Below the pieces are notes generated by a model. It saw only the letters and a program-made list of their open reading frames with translations, was not told the origin of the DNA and did no database searches. A stretch of 42,143 nucleotides of DNA from Sphingomonas sp. CFBP 8760 (GTDB taxonomy: Bacteria; Pseudomonadota; Alphaproteobacteria; Sphingomonadales; Sphingomonadaceae): contig NZ_JACYUG010000025.1 in assembly GCF_014841615.1 (NCBI RefSeq), positions 727-42,869 of the forward strand. The letters are read 5' to 3'. Position numbers and translations under genes: made by a program. This document shows, in pieces, positions 26,201 to 33,995 of the stretch (position 1 is the stretch's first letter; the number at the start of each line of letters is the position of its first letter).

Positions 26201-26626
26201 GCCGGCACCGTCCTGCCGACCGAGGGCGCGGTGTTCGTCAGCCTGAAGGACGGCGACAAGCCGCAGATCGTGCCGGCGATCCGCCTGCTGGTCGATCAGG
26301 GCTTCACCATCGTCGCGACCAGCGGCACGGCGGAATATCTGGAACGCGCCGGATTGCCGGTGGAGCGGATCAACAAGGTGGCGCAGGGCCGGCCGCATAT
26401 CGTCGACCGGATCGCGGACGGCGGCATCGCCCTGATCTTCAACACGACCGAGGGCTGGCAGTCGCTGAAGGACTCGAAACCGATCCGGCAGGCGGCGCTG
26501 GCGGCGCGGATTCCGTATTTCACCACCGCGCCGGCCAGCGTGCAGGCGGCCCATGCGATCGCCGCATCGGGCGGGACGCTTGAAGTACGGCCGCTGCAAG
26601 CCTATTATTCGCAGTCGCACAACTGA
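23297..26626 (+). CDS. carB: Carbamoyl-phosphate synthase large subunit CarB
   Basis: This 1109-residue protein has the expected duplicated synthetase layout. The first ATP-grasp half (about 1-405) starts with [21 protein letters not shown] and has [12 protein letters not shown]. The oligomerisation domain comes next. The second half starts with [21 protein letters not shown] and has [12 protein letters not shown]. The C-terminal MGS-like allosteric domain (about 970-1109) ends at the C-terminus. Both halves look intact. ATG 23297 overlaps the stop of the upstream small gene (TGATG). A TTG one codon earlier is not needed. It makes carbamoyl phosphate from ammonia passed by CarA, bicarbonate and 2 ATP. 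Confidence 0.98.
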   Translation: [1109 protein letters not shown]

Positions 26627-26699
26627 CGTCGATCGGATCGGCTGATGCGCGAACCGCCCGCCTATGGGCGGGGCGACGAACTGGAATTGGGGAATATAC

Positions 26700-27176
26700 A
26701 TGGCGACCGTCGAAAAGATGCCGATGCTCCAGGAGGGCTATGAGACGCTCACCACGGAATTGCGGCGTCTGAAAGCCGAGCGGCCGCACATCGTCGATGC
26801 GATCGAGGAAGCGCGGGCGCATGGCGACCTGTCCGAAAATGCCGAATATCATGCCGCCAAGGAACAGCAGGGCCAGAACGAGGCCACGATCTCGGATATC
26901 GAGGACAAGCTGAGCCGCGCGCAGATCATCGATCCGCGCGACCTGTCGGGCGACAAGGTGGTGTTCGGCGCGACGGTGACGCTGCTCGACGATGACGACA
27001 AGCCGGTGACGTACCAGATCGTCGGCCAGACCGAGGCGAACGCCAAGACCGGGCGGATCAGCTACAATTCGCCGCTGGGCCGGGCGCTGATCGGGCGCAA
27101 GGTGGACGAGGAGGTCGAGGTGTCGGTGCCGGCGGGCGACCGTTACTACGTCGTCTCCAAGATCGCCTTCATCTGA
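26700..27176 (+). CDS. greA: Transcription elongation factor GreA
   Basis: This 158-residue protein rescues backtracked RNA polymerase by stimulating transcript cleavage. The N-terminal coiled coil carries the acidic tip residues D43 and E46 in GDLSENAEYHAAKE, which reach the active site. The C-terminal FKBP-like domain spans about 85-158 (NSPLGRALIGRKVDEEV). ATG 26700 follows GGGGAA at 7 bases; an in-frame upstream ATG adds 12 residues without family match. The gene is 73 bases after carB, a gap that contains a short CCCGCC/GGCGGG hairpin (26657-26672), and 14 bases before the rhomboid gene. Confidence 0.97.
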   Translation: MATVEKMPMLQEGYETLTTELRRLKAERPHIVDAIEEARAHGDLSENAEYHAAKEQQGQNEATISDIEDKLSRAQIIDPRDLSGDKVVFGATVTLLDDDDKPVTYQIVGQTEANAKTGRISYNSPLGRALIGRKVDEEVEVSVPAGDRYYVVSKIAFI

Positions 27177-27190
27177 CACCGTCGTCCGAC

Positions 27191-27823
27191 ATGCCGGGAT
27201 CGTCACGCGCGACGGTGGTGATCGCCGCCGCGACGGTGCTGGTGTCCGCGCTGCTGATCCTGACAGGAATGCTGTCGCAGGCGGCGATCGGGGCGGGCTT
27301 CATCCCGTTGCGTGTCGGCGGGGCGGTGTTGCCGTCCGGTCTGGCGGTCGCAGTGCCGCTATGGCTGACGCCGCTGACCGCGACGTTGATCCATGGCGGC
27401 TGGGCACATCTGGCCTTCAATCTGCTGATGTTCGTGTTTTGCGGTCGGGAAACCGAACGCGCGGTGGGCGCGGGCGGGATCGCGGTCCTGTATATCGTCG
27501 GCGCCTATGCGGCGGCGGCGATGCAATGGGTGTTTTCGCCCGCCTCCGCCCTGCCGATGATCGGGGCGAGCGGGGCGATTTCCGCCGTAGTCGGTGCCTA
27601 TGCGGTGCTGTTCGGAAAGCGCCGGACGAAGCGGATGGGGCCGGTGCCGGCGCATATCATCCATATCGTCTGGCTGGCGGCGGCGTGGATCGGCATCCAG
27701 TTGCTGATCGGCTTCGCGGGCATGGGTGGCGTGACGGTGGCGATCGGTGCGCACATCGGCGGCTTCGTCGCCGGACTGGTGCTGGCGCGACCGTTGCTTG
27801 GCTGGCGATACCGGCGGGCCTGA
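27191..27823 (+). CDS. Rhomboid-family intramembrane serine protease
   Basis: This 210-residue membrane protein has six hydrophobic segments. It shows the rhomboid signature HGGWAHLAFN (68-77), the catalytic serine S127 in GASGAIS, and the catalytic histidine H188 in GAHIGGFVAG. It should cut substrates within the inner membrane. The length is usual for minimal bacterial rhomboids. It starts 14 bases after greA and is probably cotranscribed. It converges with the DUF4170 gene. The natural substrate is unknown. Confidence 0.93.
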   Translation: MPGSSRATVVIAAATVLVSALLILTGMLSQAAIGAGFIPLRVGGAVLPSGLAVAVPLWLTPLTATLIHGGWAHLAFNLLMFVFCGRETERAVGAGGIAVLYIVGAYAAAAMQWVFSPASALPMIGASGAISAVVGAYAVLFGKRRTKRMGPVPAHIIHIVWLAAAWIGIQLLIGFAGMGGVTVAIGAHIGGFVAGLVLARPLLGWRYRRA

Positions 27824-27854
27824 GCCACGCCGCTATCGCCAGCAGGCCGGTATA

Positions 27855-28082
27855 TCAGGCAGGCTTGACGAGATCGGGTTCGAGCAGCCGGTGCAGATGG
27901 ACGACGACGAAGCGCATTTCAGCATCGTCGACGGTGCGCTGGGCAGCGGCGCGCCAAGCCTTTTCGGCGCTGGCATAATCCGGGAAGACCCCGACGACCT
28001 CCAGAGCGGACGGGTCGATGAAATCGAGCGTTTGCGGATCGCGGACTCGGCCGCCGAAGACGAGGTGAAGTTTGCTGCTCAT
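27855..28082 (-). CDS. DUF4170 domain protein
   Basis: This 75-residue protein, starting MSSKLHLVFGGRVRD, matches the short DUF4170 family of alphaproteobacteria. The motif VVGVFPDYASAEKAWRAAAQRTVDDAEMR is typical. It has no signal peptide or membrane segment. An ATG three codons upstream (28091) is possible. It stands alone on the minus strand, converging with the rhomboid gene across 31 bases. Function unknown. Confidence 0.82.
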   Translation of the reverse strand: MSSKLHLVFGGRVRDPQTLDFIDPSALEVVGVFPDYASAEKAWRAAAQRTVDDAEMRFVVVHLHRLLEPDLVKPA

Positions 28083-28133
28083 GGCGGCCACTTCTAGGCA
28101 ATGCGCGGGGGGGCGGCAATGCTCGTGTTGCGC

Positions 28134-28163
28134 TGCGGCGCGACCCGGCCGGATCGCGCCGCA
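28134..28163 (-). terminator. Hairpin after the membrane/stress operon
   Basis: TGCGGCGCGA and TCGCGCCGCA are perfect 10-base arms around a 10-base loop, 12 bases past the last gene's stop. No T tract follows, so termination here is only likely. Confidence 0.5.
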
Positions 28164-28174
28164 ACCGATTGGAA

Positions 28175-28651
28175 TCAGACGGTATCGGACTTGCGGGCGG
28201 CGCTGGCCGCAGCCGAACCGGCACTCGACACCGCCTTGGCGACGCCATCGAGCAGCGAGCGGCCCCGATCGCGTGCCGCGCCGGGGGTGAGGCCGGCCTG
28301 ATCGAGTTCCTGCTTGCCGGCTTCCTTGGCGGCGGCGAAGGCCTGCTGCACCGTCGCGCTCAGCTTGCGGCCGATCGGGGCGAGCAGTTCCTTTTCCCTG
28401 GCCGTACGCGGCAGCAGCGAGCCGACGAGCGCGCCCACCACGAGGCCACCGGCCAGCACGCCGAGCGGATTCGATTCGATGCCGTCGGCGGCGCGATGGG
28501 CGACTTCCTTGGTCGCCTGCACCGAGGTGTCATAGGCGTCGGCCGCCTTGTCACGGGCATCGTGATAGACGCGCGACGCCGATTCGCGGGCCTGATCGTA
28601 GGTGGAGCGGTGATCGGGATGGTTGGGGTCTTGCCGGTGGGTATCGGTCAT
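28175..28651 (-). CDS. ElaB/YqjD/DUF883-like membrane-anchored helical protein
   Basis: The protein has 158 residues from ATG 28651, which follows AAGGA by 8 bases. It has a hydrophilic helical N-terminus with repeated Ala, Asp and Lys (ESASRVYHDARDKAADAYDTS), then a Gly-rich hydrophobic segment (NPLGVLAGGLVVGALVGSLLP, about 65-85), and an Ala-rich helical C-terminus. This arrangement resembles ElaB/YqjD proteins, which associate with ribosomes and the inner membrane in E. coli, although here the hydrophobic segment is central rather than terminal. It is the last of four genes, 22 bases after the DUF3618-like gene. A role in stress or stationary phase is inferred from the family. Confidence 0.65.
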   Translation of the reverse strand: MTDTHRQDPNHPDHRSTYDQARESASRVYHDARDKAADAYDTSVQATKEVAHRAADGIESNPLGVLAGGLVVGALVGSLLPRTAREKELLAPIGRKLSATVQQAFAAAKEAGKQELDQAGLTPGAARDRGRSLLDGVAKAVSSAGSAAASAARKSDTV

Positions 28652-28673
28652 GATGGTCATCCTTGACGAAGGT

Positions 28674-28979
28674 TCAATCGGAGGATCGGGGGGCGGCGGG
28701 CACGGGCTTGCGGACACGGCGGCGGCGGAAGATGCCGGCAATGCGATGCCGGGCCAGCACCAGACCGGTGGCCGCGACCGCAGCCGCAACGACGCCGGGA
28801 TTGCGACGGGCGCCGTCCACCCCGACGCTGACCGCGGTGAGCCCAACCTGTCGGGCATCCTCGGCTAGCACCGCCGGATCGAGACGGGCCTGAATATCGG
28901 ACACGGTGCCCGACAGACGCAACCGGGCAGCGGCCGCTTCCACCTCGGCGATGGCGAGATCGGTTTTGGGGCCGCTCAT
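28674..28979 (-). CDS. DUF3618-like small membrane protein
   Basis: This 101-residue protein has an N-terminal amphipathic helix (IAEVEAAAARLRLSGTVSDIQARLDP, about 9-35) like that of DUF3618 proteins. A possible membrane segment lies at about 60-78 (NPGVVAAAVAATGLVLA), followed by a basic tail. Its start overlaps the stop of the upstream YqjE-like gene by ATGA. In E. coli the equivalent third position is held by YqjK, which I cannot prove to be related. Function unknown. Confidence 0.65.
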   Translation of the reverse strand: MSGPKTDLAIAEVEAAAARLRLSGTVSDIQARLDPAVLAEDARQVGLTAVSVGVDGARRNPGVVAAAVAATGLVLARHRIAGIFRRRRVRKPVPAAPRSSD

Positions 28980-29347
28980 TGCGACACCTCCGGCGCGGCG
29001 AGCTTGCCGCGGCCGATCACCGCCAAGACGGCGGCGATGACGAGGACGACTGCCACGACGATCAGCGTCGCCGCCAGCGGGCCGACCAGGGTCGCGAGCG
29101 CCCCGATCAATCCCACCAACAGGGCGGCGAGCGCCGCCAGTGCCAGTATTCCGGCGGCAGCGAAGAACACGATCGCGGATTTATAGGCCGCGATGCGTTC
29201 CGATGCCTTGGCCTTGTACAGCGTAACCTCGGCCGACACGACCGACCGACTGTCGTCGATCAGCCGGCCGATCAGCGCCGTCAGTCCCGGTTCGCCCGTG
29301 CCGTGATCCGGCGCGGGCATCGCGCCGTCAGAGGGCATCGCCGTCAT
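28976..29347 (-). CDS. Phage-holin-III-superfamily membrane protein (YqjE-like)
   Basis: This 123-residue protein has two adjacent transmembrane segments (about 57-82 and 86-110) after a helical N-terminus (LTALIGRLIDDSRSVVSAEVTLYKAK). That is the layout of the Phage_holin_3_6/YqjE family. Despite the family name it is a chromosomal housekeeping-type membrane protein; no lysis gene or phage gene is nearby. It overlaps both neighbours by ATGA, so the genes are translated together. Its exact role is unknown. Confidence 0.82.
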   Translation of the reverse strand: MTAMPSDGAMPAPDHGTGEPGLTALIGRLIDDSRSVVSAEVTLYKAKASERIAAYKSAIVFFAAAGILALAALAALLVGLIGALATLVGPLAATLIVVAVVLVIAAVLAVIGRGKLAAPEVSQ

Positions 29348-29877
29348 CCCTGATCCCGGGTTTCGACACCCGCCTGGACGAGCCGGGCGACCACGAAGCC
29401 GAGCGCGGCGGCAATGCCGATCGCCACGCCGGGGCTGGCCTTCACGAAGCCGCGGGCATCGTCGATCAGGGCATCGACGTCCTTGTTGCGGACCGTATCA
29501 GCAAAGCCCTGCACCTGATCGGCGGCGGAGCGGGCATATTGGCCATATTGCTCACCGAGCTTGCCATCGACCTGCGCGGCGGCATCGGTAAGCAACTGCG
29601 ATAGCTGGTCCAGAGCGGAACCGGCCCGTTCCTTGCCGTCATCGGCGTAGGCGCGCAGTTTTTCGGTCGCCTGACCGGCGGCCTTGCTGGCGCCTTCGCG
29701 GATCGCCTGCTTCGCATCGAGCTTCGGCTTGGAGCCGTCGGTGTCGGTGCCGGTGTCAGCGCCAGAGGTACCGGTGCGATGCGCCGGATCGACATCGAAA
29801 TCGGTCGTCGCGGTGGTTGCCGGGGCGGCGGGGGCGATGTCGGCGTCGGTCAAGGGCTTCAGATCGTCGTCGGGCAT
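29344..29877 (-). CDS. YqjD/ElaB-like (DUF883-type) C-terminally anchored protein
   Basis: The protein has 177 residues from ATG 29877, with GAAGGA upstream. The N-terminal ~50 residues are a Thr/Ala/Asp-rich disordered tail. A long charged helix follows (about 52-150, e.g. GQATEKLRAYADDGKERAGSALDQLSQLL). The end is a hydrophobic anchor with a GxxxG-like pattern (ASPGVAIGIAAALGFVVARLV). This matches DUF883 proteins such as YqjD, which tether to the inner membrane and bind ribosomes in E. coli. It is the first gene of a four-gene operon and is divergent from eno. The same role here is inference. Confidence 0.75.
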   Translation of the reverse strand: MPDDDLKPLTDADIAPAAPATTATTDFDVDPAHRTGTSGADTGTDTDGSKPKLDAKQAIREGASKAAGQATEKLRAYADDGKERAGSALDQLSQLLTDAAAQVDGKLGEQYGQYARSAADQVQGFADTVRNKDVDALIDDARGFVKASPGVAIGIAAALGFVVARLVQAGVETRDQG

Positions 29878-30016
29878 GGTCCGTTCCTTCAAGTCGTTAC
29901 GAGGTTCAACCCAGTGGTTGCGGTCACGGTTCCCTGCAACCGCTACGGCAATCATTGCCCGCTTCACGTCGTCGCGATAGGAGCGATGTGAACAGACCGC
30001 ACCGGGAGCCGCTGCC

Positions 30017-31297
30017 TTGACCGCCATCATCGATATCCATGCCCGCCAGATCCTCGACAGCCGTGGCAATCCGACCGTCGAGGTCGACGTGCTGCTGGAG
30101 GATGGCAGCTTCGGCCGGGCCGCCGTGCCGTCGGGCGCGTCGACCGGCAAGCACGAGGCGGTGGAGCGGCGCGACGGCGACAAGAGCCGCTGGGGCGGCA
30201 AGGGCGTCGACCAGGCGGTCGAGGCCGTGAACGACGAGATCGCCGACAAGGTGATCGGCATGGATGCCGAGGATCAGGCCGATCTCGACACCGCGATGAT
30301 CGAGCTGGACGGCACCGAGAACAAGGGCCGGCTGGGCGCCAACGCGATCCTGGGCGTCAGCCTGGCGGCGGCGAAGGCGGCGGCGGAAGCACGCGGGATG
30401 CCGCTGTATAAATATGTCGGTGGCGTCGCGGCGCATCTGATTCCGGTGCCGATGATGAACATCATCAACGGCGGCGAACATGCCGACAACCCGATCGATT
30501 TCCAGGAATTCATGATTATGCCGGTCGGTGCGTCGAGCATCGTCGAGGCGGTCCGGTGTGGTTCGGAAATCTTCCACACGCTGAAGAAGGCGCTGCACGA
30601 CAAGGGGCTGGCGACCGGCGTGGGCGACGAGGGCGGTTTCGCGCCGAACATCGCGTCCACCACCGATGCGCTCGATTTCATCATGCGCGCGGTGGAGACG
30701 GCGGGGTACAAGCCGGGCGAGGACGTGATGCTGGCGCTGGATTGCGCGGCGACCGAGTTCTTCAAGAACGGCAAGTACGACATCAGCGGCGAGAACCGCA
30801 TCCTGTCCAGCCACGAGATGGCCGAGTATCTGGCCGACCTGACGCGGCGCTATCCGATCCTGTCGATCGAGGACGGCATGGCCGAGGACGATTTCGAGGG
30901 CTGGAAGGTGCTGACCGACCTGATCGGCGACAAGGTGCAGCTGGTCGGCGACGACCTGTTCGTGACCAACCCGAAGCGGTTGCGGCAGGGGATCAAGGAC
31001 GGCCTCGCCAATTCGCTGCTGGTGAAGGTGAACCAGATCGGCACGCTGACCGAGACGCTGGAGGCGGTGTCGATGGCGCAGCGTGCGAAGTACACCGCGG
31101 TGATGAGCCACCGCTCGGGCGAGACGGAGGATGCGACGATCGCCGATCTGGCGGTCGCCACCAACTGCGGCCAGATCAAAACGGGCAGCCTCGCCCGGTC
31201 GGACCGGTTGGCGAAGTACAACCAGCTGATCCGGATCGAGGAAGAACTGGGCGACGCGGCGCGCTATGCCGGCCGCGACGTGCTGATCGGGCGATAG
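30017..31297 (+). CDS. eno: Enolase
   Basis: This 426-residue glycolytic enzyme turns 2-phosphoglycerate into phosphoenolpyruvate with Mg2+. It starts TAIIDIHARQILDSRGNPTVE. Active-site motifs are GGEHADNPIDFQEFMI, GDEGGFAPN, LDCAATEF, ED and DD metal ligands (SIEDGMAEDD, VGDDLFVTN), the catalytic lysine in LLVKVNQIG, and MSHRSGETED near the end. The start is TTG at 30017: GGGAG lies 8 bases upstream, and no ATG or GTG is in frame between the upstream stop at 29978 and the conserved N-terminus. The ftsB-like gene begins 3 bases after the stop. Confidence 0.97.
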   Translation: MTAIIDIHARQILDSRGNPTVEVDVLLEDGSFGRAAVPSGASTGKHEAVERRDGDKSRWGGKGVDQAVEAVNDEIADKVIGMDAEDQADLDTAMIELDGTENKGRLGANAILGVSLAAAKAAAEARGMPLYKYVGGVAAHLIPVPMMNIINGGEHADNPIDFQEFMIMPVGASSIVEAVRCGSEIFHTLKKALHDKGLATGVGDEGGFAPNIASTTDALDFIMRAVETAGYKPGEDVMLALDCAATEFFKNGKYDISGENRILSSHEMAEYLADLTRRYPILSIEDGMAEDDFEGWKVLTDLIGDKVQLVGDDLFVTNPKRLRQGIKDGLANSLLVKVNQIGTLTETLEAVSMAQRAKYTAVMSHRSGETEDATIADLAVATNCGQIKTGSLARSDRLAKYNQLIRIEEELGDAARYAGRDVLIGR

Positions 31298-31300
31298 GCG

Positions 31301-31642
31301 ATGCGCGCTGGCTCCAAATCGTCGGGCAAGTCGCGCAAGCCGTCGACGCTGCGCCGGACGTTGCGGCGGGCGGCGATGCCGGCGGCGGTGCTGGCGGTAA
31401 TGGCGTTCTTCGGCGCCTATGCGGTGCTGGGGCCGAACGGCGCGCTCGCCTATGGCGACTACAAGCGGCAACTTGCGAAGAAAGAGCGCGAGTATGCGGT
31501 GCTGGACCATAAGCGCGAGGTGCTGCGCAACCGGGTGGCGCTGCTTGATCCCGACCATGCCAATCCGGATATGGTCGACGAGATGGTCCGCAAGGAACTG
31601 AACGTATCCCACCCGGACGAGGTGATCGTACCGCTGAAGTAA
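31301..31642 (+). CDS. ftsB: Septum formation initiator, FtsB/DivIC family
   Basis: This 113-residue protein is of the FtsB/DivIC type: a basic cytoplasmic N-terminus of ~25 residues, one membrane segment (about 26-46), then a periplasmic coiled coil (DYKRQLAKKEREYAVLDHKREVL) and a conserved C-terminal part with VRKELNVSHPDEVI. FtsB joins FtsL and FtsQ in the divisome. Position right after eno is the common location in proteobacteria and supports the call. The gap to eno is only 3 bases, so cotranscription is near certain. Confidence 0.9.
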   Translation: MRAGSKSSGKSRKPSTLRRTLRRAAMPAAVLAVMAFFGAYAVLGPNGALAYGDYKRQLAKKEREYAVLDHKREVLRNRVALLDPDHANPDMVDEMVRKELNVSHPDEVIVPLK

Positions 31643-31648
31643 GGGGGA

Positions 31649-31672
31649 GGGCCGGTCGTCATGGACCGGCCC
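31649..31672. terminator. Shared hairpin between convergent ftsB and hydrolase genes
   Basis: GGGCCGGTC and GACCGGCCC are perfect 9-base arms around a 6-base loop, placed in the 44-base gap between two convergent genes. There is no long T tract on either side. Confidence 0.6.
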
Positions 31673-31686
31673 CCCGATAGGCGCGG

Positions 31687-32514
31687 TTAGCGGCCGAGGA
31701 AGGTCAGCAAATCCTGCGTCAGGCGATCGCCATGGGTGACGTTCAGGCCATGCGGCGCGCCGTCATATTCGACCAGCTGGCTGTTGGTGATGCCGGCGGC
31801 GGCGGCGCGGGCCGAGGCGTCGATCGGCACGGTCTTGTCACCGGTGCCATGGACGATCAGCGTCGGCACCCGGAACGCGGCGAGATCGGGCCGGAAATCG
31901 GTGTGGCTGAACGCCTGCGCGCAGGCCAATGTCGGCTTCAGACCCGCCTGCATGGCAAGGCCGGTCGACCAGTGGACGACATCGTCGCTGACCGGATGGC
32001 TGATATAGCCGACGCCGTAGAACTGCGGCACGAAGGTGTGGCGGAAGAACTTCGGCCGATCCTCCCTGATGCCATCGGCGATCTGGTCGAACGTCGACTG
32101 CGGCGTGCCGTCCGGATTGTCGTCGGTCTTCAGCATATAGGGCACGACCGACGAGATCAGGCCGGCGGCGACGACGCCCTTGCCCCCGTGGCGGCTCATG
32201 TAGCGCGCGACCTCGCCACCGCCCATCGAGAAGCCGACGATCGTCGCGTCCTGATCGGCGCCGGCTTCCTTCATCACGTCGGCCAGATCGTCGGACAGCG
32301 TGTCGTAGTCATAGCCCGACCATGGCTGGCCCGACCGGCCGAACCCGCGCCGGTCATAGGCGATGGCGCGGAAACCGGCGTCGGCCAGCGCCATCGCCTG
32401 TTCGTCCCAGCTGTCGGCGTTGAGCGGCCAGCCGTGGAGCAGGATGACCGGCTTTCCCGAACCCCAGTCCTTGACGTAAAGGTCGGTGCCGTCACGGGTT
32501 TTGACATAGGGCAT
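31687..32514 (-). CDS. Alpha/beta hydrolase (non-haem chloroperoxidase/arylesterase type)
   Basis: This 275-residue protein starts at ATG 32514 with GGAGA upstream; the frame's upstream extension is only antisense and shadow to the MFS gene. The catalytic triad is S96 in GFSMGGGE, D226 in HGTGDKTVP, and H255 in GAPHGLN. The oxyanion-hole motif is HGWPLN. The close match is to the cofactor-free 'chloroperoxidase'/arylesterase group (PYVKTRDGTDLYVKDWGSG start). There is no signal peptide, so it is cytoplasmic. It lies 71 bases after the MFS gene on the same strand. The substrate is unknown. Confidence 0.9.
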   Translation of the reverse strand: MPYVKTRDGTDLYVKDWGSGKPVILLHGWPLNADSWDEQAMALADAGFRAIAYDRRGFGRSGQPWSGYDYDTLSDDLADVMKEAGADQDATIVGFSMGGGEVARYMSRHGGKGVVAAGLISSVVPYMLKTDDNPDGTPQSTFDQIADGIREDRPKFFRHTFVPQFYGVGYISHPVSDDVVHWSTGLAMQAGLKPTLACAQAFSHTDFRPDLAAFRVPTLIVHGTGDKTVPIDASARAAAAGITNSQLVEYDGAPHGLNVTHGDRLTQDLLTFLGR

Positions 32515-32585
32515 CGGGGATTCTCCGGGTGGATTGATGTGTCGCGATAACGCCTTGTCGCTGGCCCCGTTCCCCCGCCGGGCCG

Positions 32586-33995
32586 CTACCGGACCTGCGT
32601 GCCGGGCTGGGCGTCGGCGGCCTCGTCGCGCCGCGGGTTGCGCAGCGACGGGCGCAACCGGGCGAGGCTGCACAGCCCCGCGACCAGCGCCAGCGCCGCC
32701 GCGATCAGCGCGGGATCGCCGCCCGTGCCCAGTCCCATCGCCAGCAGCGCCGCGACCAGTGTCGCGCCCGTCGTCTGCCCGACCATGCGGGTGGTGGAGA
32801 TGAGGCCACCGGCGGCGGCGGCGCGTTCGCGCGGGGTGGAGCCGATGATGAGCCGGGCGTTGGGCGACAGGAACAGCCCGAACCCCGCCCCGGTCAGCGC
32901 CATCCGCCACGCGATCGCCCAATAATCCGGATCGGCGGGCAGGAAGGCGAGTGCGGTCAGCCCCGCGATCGCCAGCGCCATGCCGATCCCGCCCAGCAAC
33001 CCGGCGGGATAGCGATCGGACAGCCAGCCCGCGAGCGGCGCGACGATCATCGTCGTCAGCGGCCATGGCGCGATCGCCGCGCCGATCTCCGACGGGGCGA
33101 AGCCGAAGCCGTGCTGGAGCCGGAAGGGCAGCGACAGCAGCAGCGTCATGCTCGCGACGAAGGCGGTGAACGCGCCTAGCGTCGACAGCGCCAGCACCGG
33201 CTTCGACAGCAGGTCGACGGGCAGGATCGGCGCGACTTCCCCCCGTTCGCGGCGGATGAACAGGATGCCGACCAGCACGCCCGCCGCGACGATCGCGGCG
33301 GAGACGACCGGGCTGTCGCCATGCACCGCCGTCTCCAGTCCGCCGATCACCAGCCCGAACATGCCCGCGCACATCACCGCGCCCAGCACGTCGAACGGCT
33401 CCTCGCGCGGCGCGGGGGCGGGCAGGGCGCGGCCGAGCAGCAGGCTGACGATGGCGAAGGGCACCGCGCTGGCGAACACCCAGGGCCAGGGCGCGATGCC
33501 GAGGATCAGGCCGCCGAGCGTGGGGGCGAAGGCGGCGGAGGAGGACACGACGACCGAGTTGATCCCCAGTCCCCGCCCCAGCTGCCGCGCCGGATAGATC
33601 GATCGCAACAGTGCCGACGAGACGCTGAGCGCCGCCGCCGCCCCCAGCGCCTGTACCGCGCGGACGATCAGCAGGAACGGCAGGCTCTTGGCGAAGAAGC
33701 ACAGCAATGTCGCGACCGCGAACACCAGCTGGCCCCATTGATACAGGCGTTTCAGGCCGATCCGGTCGCCCAGCCCCGAAAAGGGCAGCAACGTCATCAC
33801 CAGCACCAGTTGATAGACGGTGACGACCGCGACCGCCGAACTGGGGGCGACGTTCAGGTCGCGCGCGATCGTCGGCAGCGCGACGGTGGCGATGGCGCCG
33901 TCGATCACGACCAGCGCGGTGCCGGCGGAAATCGCGGCGATGGCGAGGAAGCGTTGCGGCGTTCGCAGACCGTCGACGGGGGCGGGGTGGATCAT
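32586..33995 (-). CDS. MFS transporter, DHA2-type drug exporter
   Basis: This 469-residue protein has about 14 membrane segments. It carries DHA2/EmrB-QacA signatures: IDGAIATVALPTIARDL in TM1, GDRIGLKRLYQWG (motif A), VRAVQALGAAA (motif B), and a motif C-like GLILGIAPWPWVFA in TM5. It would export toxic compounds against protons; the substrate is not predictable. It diverges from the prolyl oligopeptidase gene across ~120 bases and precedes the hydrolase gene. No regulator gene is adjacent. The start at 33995 has only a weak ribosome binding site. Confidence 0.88.
   Translation of the reverse strand: MIHPAPVDGLRTPQRFLAIAAISAGTALVVIDGAIATVALPTIARDLNVAPSSAVAVVTVYQLVLVMTLLPFSGLGDRIGLKRLYQWGQLVFAVATLLCFFAKSLPFLLIVRAVQALGAAAALSVSSALLRSIYPARQLGRGLGINSVVVSSSAAFAPTLGGLILGIAPWPWVFASAVPFAIVSLLLGRALPAPAPREEPFDVLGAVMCAGMFGLVIGGLETAVHGDSPVVSAAIVAAGVLVGILFIRRERGEVAPILPVDLLSKPVLALSTLGAFTAFVASMTLLLSLPFRLQHGFGFAPSEIGAAIAPWPLTTMIVAPLAGWLSDRYPAGLLGGIGMALAIAGLTALAFLPADPDYWAIAWRMALTGAGFGLFLSPNARLIIGSTPRERAAAAGGLISTTRMVGQTTGATLVAALLAMGLGTGGDPALIAAALALVAGLCSLARLRPSLRNPRRDEAADAQPGTQVR

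Noticed and set aside
28976..29347. Holin-family protein as a prophage remnant
   Set aside because: No other phage gene is near, and the gene sits in a YqjD/YqjE-type operon coupled to its neighbours.
32515..33738. Upstream extension of the alpha/beta hydrolase frame, looking like a 683-residue fusion
   Set aside because: The added part is a frame shadow of the MFS gene on the same strand; the hydrolase has its own ATG and GGAGA.
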